A stretch of DNA of 63,149 nt from NCBI GenBank assembly GCA_028282095.1, contig JANQIP010000136.1, forward strand, positions 1-63,149. Reading direction: 5' to 3'. A program made the position numbers and the translations under genes. Positions 24,660-32,154 of the stretch are shown piece after piece (positions within the stretch are counted from its first letter, which is position 1; the number at the start of each line of letters is the position of its first letter). The DNA is from Xanthobacteraceae bacterium (GTDB lineage Bacteria > Pseudomonadota > Alphaproteobacteria > Rhizobiales > Xanthobacteraceae). The notes below the pieces were generated by a model. The model was not told where the DNA came from. It did not search any database and saw nothing but the letters and a program-made list of their open reading frames with translations.

Positions 24660-24715
24660 CGTGATATCATAATTAGGTCGGGCAACCAAGGTGCTTGGAA
24701 CCACCTCGGCTGCCC
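24660..24715 (-). promoter_or_regulatory. Putative operator palindrome and leader hairpin
   Basis: TGATATCA at 24662-24669 (within CGTGATATCATAAT) sits directly upstream of the RHH gene and is a natural operator. Next to it, 24680-24693 and 24702-24715 form a 14-bp stem around an 8-base loop. In the minus-strand RNA its two irregular pairs are G-U wobbles, so the fold is intact only in the transcript leading into the RHH gene. Confidence 0.4.
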
Positions 24716-24739
24716 TAACCCGAGCCACGGAGAGAACCC

Positions 24740-25135
24740 ATGGCCCAGGCTGCGCGGCAGCATAGCACACGTATGTCCCGACGCGGGATGATCGGCGCGG
24801 CGCTCGCCGCCTCGGCCGTTCCCGCCACCTTCGTGATACCCGACGCGGCATTGGTGGCGCTGGGCGAGCGGTTGCGGGCCGCTTGGGCGAGCGAAAGCGC
24901 CCTGTTCGCCCGCGAGGCGCCCGGTCCGGCATGCGACGCGGCCTATGCAGCTTCCAAGCGGATCGTCGGCGAGATCGAAGGCACGCAGGCGACCACGCTG
25001 GCCGGCCTGCGGGTGAAGGCGCTCGCCATCTCCTGGTGCTGGGGCGGCACGCCGTTCGCCGACGAGGACGCAACGACCGACAAGCGGTTGATGATCTCGC
25101 TGCTCGACGACCTGCTCGTTGAGGATGCGGGGTGA
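24740..25135 (+). CDS. Small protein with twin-arginine-like N-terminus
   Basis: A 131-residue protein. Residues 11-32 resemble a Tat signal ('MSRRGMIGAALAASA' then a hydrophobic run). The rest is helical with 'YAASKRIVGEIEGTQATTLAGLRVKALA' (start) and an acidic end. Similar unnamed proteins occur in Rhizobiales prophages. It could be exported, or the N-terminus may be a coincidental hydrophobic helix. Its TGA overlaps the GTG of the next gene. Confidence 0.55.
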   Translation: MAQAARQHSTRMSRRGMIGAALAASAVPATFVIPDAALVALGERLRAAWASESALFAREAPGPACDAAYAASKRIVGEIEGTQATTLAGLRVKALAISWCWGGTPFADEDATTDKRLMISLLDDLLVEDAG

Positions 25136-25575
25136 CGTATGAGGAGTACCTTTCGTCACCACGTTGGCAGAGCTTGCGCGAGGCCGCTCTTGCCCGTGAC
25201 AAACACCGATGCCGGACATGCGGCGCGACCGAACGTCTCGAGGTTCACCACGCCGTCTACCCGGCGGTGCTTGGAACGGAATCGCTCGACGATCTCGTCA
25301 CGCTCTGTGGCGGTCCCGGCAGTTGCCATGAGGCCATCACGAGCGTCCTACGAGCGCGACGCTATCGGCAACGGACGCACGCCGTCGAATCGGCCGGCAG
25401 ACGAACCCCAGGATGGGGACAGTCCCCCGGAGGGCTACCATCGCTCGAGGTTCAGGTTACGTGGCATGTCGCCCCTGCTCATGCACAATGGGCAACTGGC
25501 CGATCCTTTGAACCGTTTCGCGAAGGAGCTGCGGAAGGTCAGCGGCAAGCGGACGAAGACCGAAGCGGATTATGA
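25132..25575 (+). CDS. HNH endonuclease with possibly extended C-terminus
   Basis: GTG 25132 (overlapping the previous stop) starts 'MTYEEYLSSPRWQSLREAAL', then 'CRTCGATERLEVHHAVYP' and 'LVTLCGGPGSCHEAI': an HNH zinc-nuclease core with two Cys pairs and the HH metal/catalytic pair. The core ends by about residue 82. The remaining ~65 residues overlap the next gene by 248 bases, look non-native and are probably read-through after loss of the original stop. Phage HNH nucleases assist terminase cleavage or act as homing enzymes. Confidence 0.7.
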   Translation: MTYEEYLSSPRWQSLREAALARDKHRCRTCGATERLEVHHAVYPAVLGTESLDDLVTLCGGPGSCHEAITSVLRARRYRQRTHAVESAGRRTPGWGQSPGGLPSLEVQVTWHVAPAHAQWATGRSFEPFREGAAEGQRQADEDRSGL

Positions 25576-26002
25576 GGAAATGGCGCGGATCGAGTTTCTC
25601 GGTTCGCTCTATGTCGATCACAACAAGGAGCCGTGCCTGCCGGGCGAACTCGTCGAGGCGAGTTTGATCGAGGCGGCCAAGAAAATGCGGCGGGGCCAGC
25701 AGGCGAAGGCCGGCATCGTGTCGGTCGGCAATTTCTCGTTGGCCTATGACGGGCCGCGATCGCCCGAGGCGCTATGGGCCGACGAGACATTCCGGCTTAC
25801 GGTCGGGGTGCGGGTCCAGCGAAACAAGGTCATGCGGACGCGGCCGATCTTTCGGGCCTGGTCGTGTATCGTGGTGGTCGACTACATGCCGTCGCAGCTC
25901 AATAGCGGCGAGATTGAAGAGATGGTGCGCACCGCCGGCCTGGTCATCGGTGTCGGCGATTGGCGCCCGAAGTTCGGAAGGTTCACGGCGGAAACGCTGT
26001 GA
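25328..26002 (+). CDS. Conserved phage protein with GDWRPKFGRF motif, function unknown
   Basis: The frame is open from 25139; ATG 25328 gives 224 residues and keeps the conserved block beginning 'FRLRGMSPLLMHNGQLADP'. Other blocks: 'KRTKTEADYEEMARIEFLG', 'CLPGELVEASLIEAAKKM', 'VRVQRNKVMRTRPIFRAW' and 'GVGDWRPKFGRF'. I know this pattern from unnamed phage proteins. The glycine-rich end and strand order faintly recall RAMP/Cas7-like folds, but I cannot establish that. It overlaps the HNH gene. Confidence 0.55.
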   Translation: MRPSRASYERDAIGNGRTPSNRPADEPQDGDSPPEGYHRSRFRLRGMSPLLMHNGQLADPLNRFAKELRKVSGKRTKTEADYEEMARIEFLGSLYVDHNKEPCLPGELVEASLIEAAKKMRRGQQAKAGIVSVGNFSLAYDGPRSPEALWADETFRLTVGVRVQRNKVMRTRPIFRAWSCIVVVDYMPSQLNSGEIEEMVRTAGLVIGVGDWRPKFGRFTAETL

Positions 26003-26153
26003 AGACGCGGCCACCGCGGCGGGGCAAGTCATGGCTTCGGCGTGGCCGGGCTTGGTCGGTGTGGCCGGGCGAGACGCGGCGAGGACGGCGTGGCAGGGCC
26101 AGGCATGGGAGACCGGGCGCCGGAAACGGCGTCCCGGTCCGCTGCCGCAAGAG

Positions 26154-26267
26154 CTATTCGGCGGGATGGCGGGCGGTGTCGCGCTCGGCCAGTTTCATCG
26201 CGGCGTAACCCATCGCCACCACGATCAAGGGCAGCACAACATAGGCGTAAATCCAGAGCCCGGTCAT
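26154..26267 (-). CDS. Single-pass membrane micropeptide
   Basis: ATG at 26267 (reading left) gives 37 residues: 'MTGLWIYAYVVLPLIVVAMG' forms one transmembrane helix, followed by a charged end. It lies last in a minus-strand set of four small membrane/secreted genes. A longer frame to 26345 would overlap the neighbour. Confidence 0.45.
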   Translation of the reverse strand: MTGLWIYAYVVLPLIVVAMGYAAMKLAERDTARHPAE

Positions 26268-26283
26268 TTGCGCGGTGCCGCTG

Positions 26284-26406
26284 TCAATCGTGGGTCGTCT
26301 GCTTTCGGTCCATCCAGCCGGTGACGAGATAGACCCCGATGCCAACGGCCAGCAGCAGCATCGGCGATATGATCAGCCCGAAGAACAGCAGGTCGGATTG
26401 GGTCAT
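26284..26406 (-). CDS. Single-pass membrane micropeptide
   Basis: ATG at 26406 gives 40 residues with one transmembrane helix ('LLFFGLIISPMLLLAVGIGV') and a short charged tail. ATG overlaps the stop of the upstream (right-hand) gene at 26403-26406, so the two are translationally coupled. No family recognised. Confidence 0.5.
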   Translation of the reverse strand: MTQSDLLFFGLIISPMLLLAVGIGVYLVTGWMDRKQTTHD

Positions 26407-26645
26407 GGCCGGAGTCTCCTGATCATCAGCCGCGCCAGATAATGTAAGCCGACGGCGGCCAATGTCCACAAGCCCACTCCTGCGATCAGAATGCCCGGAG
26501 CAATGGGCCGCCCTGGATAGCCAAACATGGATGCCGCGAGCGGGGCGACCACCCCTACGGTCAAGGCGGCGGAACTACCACGGTCGAGCCATGCCGCCGT
26601 CAGCTTGGTCAGCTCATTGTGAACGAGGCTCACGGCCGGGCTCAT
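26403..26645 (-). CDS. Two-pass membrane protein, unknown
   Basis: An 80-residue protein with hydrophobic segments at ~26-42 ('ALTVGVVAPLAASMFG') and ~50-70 ('GILIAGVGLWTLAAVGLHYL'), ending in a basic tail. Coupled by four-base overlaps to genes on both sides. Holin-like in size, but its minus-strand cassette position argues for a lysogenic (for example exclusion) role. Confidence 0.5.
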   Translation of the reverse strand: MSPAVSLVHNELTKLTAAWLDRGSSAALTVGVVAPLAASMFGYPGRPIAPGILIAGVGLWTLAAVGLHYLARLMIRRLRP

Positions 26646-27142
26646 TCCTTCGGCATCAGCGCGCCGCGCTTGCAGGGCATGGCCCTCAACACCTCGTCCA
26701 TGCCGGAAATGTCGAACTCATAGAACAGCTCCGGGCCGCCTATAGGCAAGATCTCCAGCCGGAGGCGTTTGGCGTTCCGCGCTCTGAGAAAATCGTTGGC
26801 GTCGTATGAGACGATATGGATGGTCTGCAAGTCGCGATCGACCGGCAGGCTTCGCCGCCGCACGCGGCGACTGTCGAATCGGTACCGGACCTTGACCTCG
26901 CGCGCTGCGATCCGCGCCGAGATGCTGATCTGGAGTTTGTAGCCACCGAGGTCACGGTCCTTCGCGCAGAAGAGCAGAATCGAGGCTGTAATGCCGTGGC
27001 TGGGCTGCTTGGCGGCGACCTTGGCATATCTCACCGTCTGGTCGCTCATCCGGTCGGTGTAGCTCTTGATCGTCCATTCCGCGGCCGCGTCGCCTGATCC
27101 GGCGAGCAGCGCGGCCAGCGCTCCTAACACGCACCATCGCAT
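26642..27142 (-). CDS. Secreted protein with signal peptide (VasI-like), moron
   Basis: A 166-residue protein with a clear signal peptide ('MRWCVLGALAALLAGSGDAAA'-type start, cleavage near residue 20), then 'WTIKSYTDRMSDQ' and a beta-rich body. The start recalls VasI-like periplasmic proteins. It leads the minus-strand cassette that ends at 26154. A host-envelope or superinfection-exclusion role is plausible but not shown. Confidence 0.55.
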   Translation of the reverse strand: MRWCVLGALAALLAGSGDAAAEWTIKSYTDRMSDQTVRYAKVAAKQPSHGITASILLFCAKDRDLGGYKLQISISARIAAREVKVRYRFDSRRVRRRSLPVDRDLQTIHIVSYDANDFLRARNAKRLRLEILPIGGPELFYEFDISGMDEVLRAMPCKRGALMPKE

Positions 27143-27216
27143 CGGTCCGCCTCCCGCTCTTCCTTGAAGCGGCAGTAGCCTACCGACACGCTCGACACAA
27201 ACAAGGGTTGAATGCC

Positions 27217-29325
27217 ATGGCGGATCGCCGCGCGGGCACGATCAGCATCAGGCTCGCTGTCAAAGACGGCGAGGTGGTCCGGCAGGCGCTGGACCGGCTC
27301 GGCAAGGACGGGCGACGCGCGCTCAACGCGATCGACACGGCTGCCCGGCAACCATCCCGCGGGGTCAGGGCGTTCAACCAGGTGCTCGCCCAGAGCCAAT
27401 CGCAATTGGCGGCCTGGGCCGGCGGGATCGGCGCCGCAGGCGCGGCCCTGGCGCGAATGAGTCCCACCGGCCTGGTTGCCGCCGGCGCGATCGGGGCGGT
27501 CGCCCTTGCGCTCGCGCGGGCTGCAAGGAGCGCACACGTCTTTGCCCGCGACATGCTGGCGTTGCGCGACACGGCCCGGACGATCGGGCTCACGGTCGAG
27601 CAATTGCAGGCGGTGGTCGATGCCGGCAGCGACTTCGCCCTGTCGAGCGAACGCGTGCGCGCGGGACTCGAGCGGTTGTCGTCGCAGCTCGACGAGGCGC
27701 GCCAGGCCACCGGCGCGCTCTACAAGTCGGTGCGCCAGATCAGTCCGGCACTGGCCGACGAGCTGACCGGGACGCGGAACACGGCGGAAGCTCTCGACCT
27801 GCTCGGCCGCGCCTATCGCGCCACGGACGACGCTGCAAAAAAGGCGCGGGTCTCGAAAGACGCGTTCGGTCGCACCGCCGGATTCGGCCTGGGCCTGCTC
27901 ACGCAACTGATCGCCACGCAGGGCGGGGTCGACGCGCTGACCGCGGCGTTCCTCCGAACCGGCGATGCGATCGATCCGGGGCTGGTCGATCGCACTTCGA
28001 CGCTCAAGGCGCAGATCGATGATATGGCGGCTGACGCGCGCCGCAATATCGAGTCGATGTTCAGTGAGCGGGCCTTGCGGCTGCAGCATCGCTTCACCGA
28101 ACAGATCAGGGAGATGTCCCGCCTGCTGAAGGACGGAGAACTCGTCGGCGGCCTGAAGGAACTCGCCAACGTGACCGCCGGGATCGTGTCGTTGGGATAC
28201 TGGCAGCCGTTCTCGCGGGGCGGACCCGATTCCGGCGCGGCGTCAGGGGGCGCGGCGCCGGGGCCGCTCAAGATCACAGTCACGCCAGCAAGAAAACCGG
28301 ACGAGCCAAAGCTCTCGCCCGAGGCAGAGCTCAACCGCGAGCGCCAGCGGCTCAAGGTCCTGGGCGAGGCGGCGACCGCCACGGACCGGCTGCGATTGCG
28401 CAAGCTCGAGCTCGCCGTTGCCACCGACAACTGGACCGAATATGCGGAAGAGGGCAATCGCGCGCTCGCCGCGTTCAACGAGACTGCGGGTCGCGCCGCG
28501 GTGGCGGCACGCACCCAACTCGGCATTGCCACACAGGCCGAGCGCGAGCGCCAGATCGTGGTCGACGTCGCTCGGGCTTCCGCCGAAGGTTTTATTCGCA
28601 ACGAACAGGAAAGAGCGCAAGCGATTGAGATCGCGACGCGGAAGGTCCGCGAGCAGATCGAAGCGGAGCAGATCCGGGCCTCGCTCACGCCCGAGTTGAC
28701 GCGGCTGTCGCTCGAATCGCAGAACACCCTGAAAGCGGTCGACCAGGTCGCCTCGCAGTCCTTCGACGCGATCGGCGACAAGCTTGCCGAGTTTGGGGTC
28801 AACCTGGCGACGGGTAAGGCGCAATTGCGCGACTTCGGCGCGGCGTTTTCCGAGATGGCCGCGTCGGTCGCCAGCGACTTGCTGCGCATCGCCGTGACCA
28901 AGGCCATTCTCGGCCCTGCCACGGGAGGCCTATCCGGCATCCTGGGCGGGATCTTCCCCTCGGCGCGCGGGAATGTCCTCGAGGGCGGTCGTATCATCCC
29001 GTTCGCCGCCGGCGGGGTGCTGACGCGCCCGACGCTATTTCCGCTCGCCAACGGCATCGGCCTTGCGGGCGAGGCCGGGCCCGAGGCCATCATGCCGCTC
29101 AAGCGCATCAATGGACGGCTCGGCGTCGAGGCCCGCGGCATGGGCAGCAATACCACCGTGAACTTCGCGCCGACCATCAACGTGACGATGCCCGCCGGCG
29201 CCAAGCCGGAGGATGGCAAGCGTTTCGGCGATGCGATCAATCGTCAGATTGAGCGGCACATGGAGGTGGTCGCGGAGAAAGTGCTTGAGAGGAACATGCG
29301 CGGCGGCGGCAAGCTCTCAAGGTAG
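27217..29325 (+). CDS. Tail tape measure protein
   Basis: ATG 27217 with AAGGG about 9 bases upstream is preferred over the TTG at 27208 (702 residues). A hydrophobic segment at ~70-105 is followed by long helical coiled-coil stretches. A Gly-rich 'GEAGPEAIMPL' block near the C-terminus is typical of lambda-type tape measures. Length sets tail length; ~700 residues implies a tail of roughly 100 nm at 0.15 nm per residue. Central segment 'LSPEAELNRERQRL' onward is strongly charged. Confidence 0.85.
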   Translation: MADRRAGTISIRLAVKDGEVVRQALDRLGKDGRRALNAIDTAARQPSRGVRAFNQVLAQSQSQLAAWAGGIGAAGAALARMSPTGLVAAGAIGAVALALARAARSAHVFARDMLALRDTARTIGLTVEQLQAVVDAGSDFALSSERVRAGLERLSSQLDEARQATGALYKSVRQISPALADELTGTRNTAEALDLLGRAYRATDDAAKKARVSKDAFGRTAGFGLGLLTQLIATQGGVDALTAAFLRTGDAIDPGLVDRTSTLKAQIDDMAADARRNIESMFSERALRLQHRFTEQIREMSRLLKDGELVGGLKELANVTAGIVSLGYWQPFSRGGPDSGAASGGAAPGPLKITVTPARKPDEPKLSPEAELNRERQRLKVLGEAATATDRLRLRKLELAVATDNWTEYAEEGNRALAAFNETAGRAAVAARTQLGIATQAERERQIVVDVARASAEGFIRNEQERAQAIEIATRKVREQIEAEQIRASLTPELTRLSLESQNTLKAVDQVASQSFDAIGDKLAEFGVNLATGKAQLRDFGAAFSEMAASVASDLLRIAVTKAILGPATGGLSGILGGIFPSARGNVLEGGRIIPFAAGGVLTRPTLFPLANGIGLAGEAGPEAIMPLKRINGRLGVEARGMGSNTTVNFAPTINVTMPAGAKPEDGKRFGDAINRQIERHMEVVAEKVLERNMRGGGKLSR

Positions 29326-29673
29326 ATGTTGGCGCGGGTCGAGGGCTCTCGCAAAGTCCTCGCGACGCTCAGCCGCCCTCGCTTCGTCAGCTTCCACCAT
29401 CCTTGCTGCCAGGCTGCTGACGGTGTTCTCCGATGTAAGGGTAGCGGCAGATCGCAGCAGCTCCGATGTCCGCAGCAAGAGCGCCGTCTCGATCTCGGAT
29501 AGCGTTGCAGTCTCGCTGAGCTCCACCATGGTCTTCACGATCACCCAACTGATGCCGGCTCGCGGCTCACTCGGATCGACCGTCTTGCCGAACTCGATTT
29601 GCACCTCGCCAAGGAACTTGCCGTGACCCGCCCGAGTGATAGCGCCGATAGAGAAGCCATAAAATGGGGACAT
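29317..29673 (-). CDS. Minus-strand moron protein, unknown
   Basis: A 118-residue protein on the strand opposite the tail genes. The N-terminal half is beta-like ('ITRAGHGKFLGEVQIEFGK'), the C-terminal half helical ('LRTSELLRSAATLTSENTVSSLAARM' start). No motif recognised. It overlaps the tape measure stop by 9 bases on the opposite strand. Confidence 0.5.
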   Translation of the reverse strand: MSPFYGFSIGAITRAGHGKFLGEVQIEFGKTVDPSEPRAGISWVIVKTMVELSETATLSEIETALLLRTSELLRSAATLTSENTVSSLAARMVEADEARAAERREDFARALDPRQHLP

Positions 29674-29758
29674 TGCTGCCTCGTGAGCACAAGGTGATCA
29701 AACTCCGGCAAATACTCTGACGAGGGCTTCCAAAAGACAAGGGCGCTGACGTACAGCC

Positions 29759-30106
29759 ATGCCACTGCCGCTCCTCGTACCGCCCAAGCAGCCGACCGCG
29801 CCGGCGACGGGCGCCATCAACATCCACGCCAAGGCAATCGCCTTCGGCGAGGGCTACGAGCAGCGGGAAGAGGGCGGGCTCAACTCGCGGCGACGCACGC
29901 AGTCTTGGGCGTGGCGGCACCTGAGCCAAAGCGAGTACGACACGCTGGTCGGCTTCTTGTCGGACAATGCGGTCAGCGGCTTCCGCTACGCTTTTCCCGG
30001 CGATACGGAGCGGCGCTGGAAAGTCGTCGACAAGATCGACTGGGAGCAACGCCGCGACAACCGTTACACGGTGACCGTCGAGGTCAAGGAAATCTTCGAT
30101 CCATGA
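29759..30106 (+). CDS. Minor tail protein (gpM-like)
   Basis: A 115-residue protein: 'AIAFGEGYEQREEGGLNSRRRTQSW' (start), 'FLSDNAVSGFRY', 'RRWKVVDKIDWEQRRDNRYTVTVEV' (start), the pattern of lambda gpM family tail-tip proteins. Correct position between tape measure and gpL. Confidence 0.85.
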   Translation: MPLPLLVPPKQPTAPATGAINIHAKAIAFGEGYEQREEGGLNSRRRTQSWAWRHLSQSEYDTLVGFLSDNAVSGFRYAFPGDTERRWKVVDKIDWEQRRDNRYTVTVEVKEIFDP

Positions 30107-30116
30107 GGATCATGCT

Positions 30117-30458
30117 CTAGCGCCCTGCGCGCTTTCTCTCGCGGTCGACCGTGCGCTCGAGCGTATCGTTGATCCGCGTCTGCCAGCCCGCTCCACCTGA
30201 CTTGTAATGCTCGACGACATGTTCCGACAGGCGCAACTTGACAGGTATCTTCACCGGCTTTGACTTTTGCGGCCCGCGCTGACCGCGGCCACGCCGGAAC
30301 ACCAGTCCATCGGTCGGCGGATTGTCCGGGTCGTTGCGTGCCGCGGCCTCGAGCGTCGCGGCCTCCTCGTCGGACATGGCGTCGGCGCTCTCTCGCGCCA
30401 AACGCCGCGCCTCGGCCATGGAGCGCGGTCCGCGCTTATTTTCGGGTTTCTTGCCCAT
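30117..30458 (-). CDS. brnA: BrnA-family antitoxin
   Basis: ATG at 30458 gives 113 residues, overlapping the toxin gene by 23 bases. After a charged N-terminus comes 'MSDEEAATLEAAARNDPDNPPT', quoted by start, then the ribbon-helix-helix end 'VKIPVKLRLSEHVVEHYKSGG' (start) and 'GWQTRINDTLER'. This is the BrnA layout: DNA-binding dimer that neutralises BrnT and represses its own promoter. Lies inside the tail operon on the opposite strand. Confidence 0.85.
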   Translation of the reverse strand: MGKKPENKRGPRSMAEARRLARESADAMSDEEAATLEAAARNDPDNPPTDGLVFRRGRGQRGPQKSKPVKIPVKLRLSEHVVEHYKSGGAGWQTRINDTLERTVDRERKRAGR

Positions 30459-30723
30459 AATCCCGTCGCTCCTTTCTTGTCGCCCGGCGCAGGCTGATAA
30501 CCCAGATGATCTCGCCGTCGTCATCCTCGCGGGCCGTGAACACGAGCACATGCAGTTCGGTGCCGATGAACCCTTTCGCGACCTCGCGCAGTTCGCCGTA
30601 GTCCTCGCGGTCGTCAATCGCGGTCGCGGCGGTTTCCCAATCGAAACGCTGGACACCGGCGAAGTCTACCCCGTGCTTCTTGAGGTTTTCTTTCCGCTTC
30701 GTCTCGTTCCATCCGTACCGCAT
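30436..30723 (-). CDS. brnT: BrnT-family toxin
   Basis: A 95-residue protein: 'WNETKRKENLKKHGVDF', 'FDWETAATAIDDR', 'RGEI'-like 'DDGEIIWVISLRRATRKERRDY' (start). This matches BrnT ribonuclease toxins (RelE-like fold). It is the first gene of the pair, followed by brnA with overlap, the normal toxin-first order. It probably stabilises the prophage or acts in abortive defence. Confidence 0.9.
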   Translation of the reverse strand: MRYGWNETKRKENLKKHGVDFAGVQRFDWETAATAIDDREDYGELREVAKGFIGTELHVLVFTAREDDDGEIIWVISLRRATRKERRDYGQETRK

Positions 30724-30740
30724 GCCCGCCCCCTAATAAT

Positions 30741-30795
30741 CTTTTTGTACATACAAAAAGGTTGGGCGTCAAGGTCTTTTTGTACGGACAAAAAG
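30741..30795 (-). promoter_or_regulatory. brnTA promoter with twin operators
   Basis: Minus-strand promoter: TTGACG (30767-30772) and TACAAA (30744-30749), spacing 17. Two nearly identical palindromes flank it: CTTTTTGT-ACAT-ACAAAAAG (30741-30760, over the -10) and CTTTTTGT-ACGG-ACAAAAAG (30776-30795, upstream of -35). They are natural BrnA operators. Confidence 0.75.
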
Positions 30796-30801
30796 CAGAA
30801 A

Positions 30802-30820
30802 GCCGCCAGGAGGCGGCCTT
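30802..30820 (-). terminator. Rho-independent terminator (minus strand)
   Basis: GCCGCC-AGGA-GGCGGC forms a perfect hairpin followed, on the minus strand, by a T-rich run (TTTCTGCTTTTTG). It would end transcription of the 83-residue gene just before the brnTA promoter. Confidence 0.65.
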
Positions 30821-30863
30821 GCTCAGTTCGGAGGGCGTGGACCCCTTTCGGGGCGCCGTTTTA

Positions 30864-31115
30864 CTATAGGGCTGGTTCTCCGATCGCCCTGGCGTATCGA
30901 GCCGCTGCCTCGCATCCGCGATCCCAGGCCTGCGCCTGCAGGCCCTTGCTGGGCATCCCGTCATAGGGGTTTTGATGCTTGCGCCGCTGGTAATCTGCAA
31001 ACCCCTCACCGAAGGCCTCCAGGCTATCGTAGGGCTCGTAGCTCTTCACGATGTCGGTGAGGATGCGCGCTTCCAGCTCAGTCTTGGTCATTGCTTGGGT
31101 CATTGTCTTTTCCAC
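30864..31115 (-). CDS. Small helical protein, unknown (moron)
   Basis: An 83-residue protein from ATG 31115 (ATGs at 31100 and 31091 are alternatives). Sequence 'LEARILTDIVKSYEPYDSLEAFGEGFADY' (start) then 'RGCEAAARYARAIG' is wholly helical. Second gene of a two-gene minus-strand unit ending at the terminator at 30802-30820. Function unknown. Confidence 0.5.
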   Translation of the reverse strand: MEKTMTQAMTKTELEARILTDIVKSYEPYDSLEAFGEGFADYQRRKHQNPYDGMPSKGLQAQAWDRGCEAAARYARAIGEPAL

Positions 31116-31135
31116 CGTTGTTGTGGATTGGGGGC

Positions 31136-31288
31136 CTAGAAGGCCCCGTCCACTTCCATCTGATCCGCTATTCTCACGATCGTCTTGATGATAGCGTTTT
31201 GCTGTTTGGCGTTTCTCTCGTTGAAGTCTTGGCTGCTCTTGATCATTCCGTACTCGACTGCCAGGTCGATGAGGTCTTGCTTGGTCAT
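31136..31288 (-). CDS. Very small helical protein, 50 residues
   Basis: ATG at 31288 with AAAGGGAAAGAGAA upstream encodes 'MTKQDLIDLAVEYGMIKSSQ' and continues 'FNERNAKQQNAIIKTIVRIA' to TAG at 31136. It is an amphipathic helical peptide. First gene after the promoter at 31367-31395, and followed by the 83-residue gene. Its start 'MTKQDLIDLAVEY' resembles that of its neighbour ('MTKTELEARIL'). Confidence 0.5.
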   Translation of the reverse strand: MTKQDLIDLAVEYGMIKSSQDFNERNAKQQNAIIKTIVRIADQMEVDGAF

Positions 31289-31360
31289 TTCTCTTTCCCT
31301 TTCCCGTTACCGGCCCTTTTCAGGTGGCCCACTGTGAGGAATTCCCGTTTCCGTCTTGAT

Positions 31361-31411
31361 GATTTATTTGTACACCCAATTAGACTGAGCGTCAATCTTT
31401 TTTTGTACTGA
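31361..31411 (-). promoter_or_regulatory. Promoter of the small-gene unit, paralogous to the brnTA promoter
   Basis: Minus-strand TTGACG (31390-31395) and TACAAA (31367-31372), spacing 17, identical in boxes and spacing to the brnTA promoter. The same TTTGTAC...ACAA elements surround it (TTTTTTTGT-ACTG-ACAA at 31398-31412; TTTGTAC near the -10), though degenerate. The ~60-base regions look like copies of one another. Confidence 0.65.
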
Positions 31412-31440
31412 CAATCAAATTATTTTGGGCGTGAGGTGGA

Positions 31441-32154
31441 ATGACCGAAACCGTTGCGGCGCATGTGCAGCGAGCGGCGCTTGCTGCAGAGATCGAGCTC
31501 TACAAGATCGACGCGTCGATCTATGACGGGCAGGCCTACACTTTCGTCAACGATGTGCACGGCTCCGGCGCGAGCGTCGTGTTCGGCGGCGTGACCTACA
31601 CGCCGATGCCGATCATGTCGGAGGGGTGGCGGCGGTCTGGCCAGGGGCAGTTGCCGCGGCCGGTGCTCACACTCTCGAATGTCACCGGTCTCTTTTCGGC
31701 GCTGAACCTGCTCTATGACGACCTGCTCGGCGTGGGGGTCACGCGGACGCGGACCTATGCCTGGGCACTCGACGGCGAGCCCGAAGCCGATCCGAATGCG
31801 ATCCTGCACCCGATCGATGTGTTCGCCATCGCGCGCAAGCTCCACCAGGACGATGAGATCGTGCGCTATGAGCTGGCGGCCAAGATGGACGTCGAGGGCC
31901 GCTCGTTCCCCTCGCGACCGATGACGCAGAATGTTTGTCTGCACACCTATAGGCGCTGGACGGGCAGCGCATTCGATTACTCGCAGGCAAGTTGTCCTTA
32001 TGTCGGCGCGGTCTACCGCACGCGCACGGGGCAGCCGACCACGGCAGCGAACGACCAGTGCGCCAAGACGCTGCCCGAATGCCTGGCGCGGTTCGGCGTG
32101 TCGGCCGATCTCGGCTTTTCGGGCTTCCCGGGGATTGATCGTGTTCGGACCTGA
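31441..32154 (+). CDS. Minor tail protein (gpL-like, four conserved cysteines)
   Basis: A 237-residue protein: 'IELYKIDASIYDGQAYTF' and 'LTLSNVTGLFSALNLLYDD' (start) match gpL. Cys166, Cys185, Cys207 and Cys214 in the C-terminal domain are spaced as in lambda gpL, which binds a [4Fe-4S] cluster there. It helps form the tail tip. The gpK-like gene follows, overlapping. Confidence 0.85.
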   Translation: MTETVAAHVQRAALAAEIELYKIDASIYDGQAYTFVNDVHGSGASVVFGGVTYTPMPIMSEGWRRSGQGQLPRPVLTLSNVTGLFSALNLLYDDLLGVGVTRTRTYAWALDGEPEADPNAILHPIDVFAIARKLHQDDEIVRYELAAKMDVEGRSFPSRPMTQNVCLHTYRRWTGSAFDYSQASCPYVGAVYRTRTGQPTTAANDQCAKTLPECLARFGVSADLGFSGFPGIDRVRT

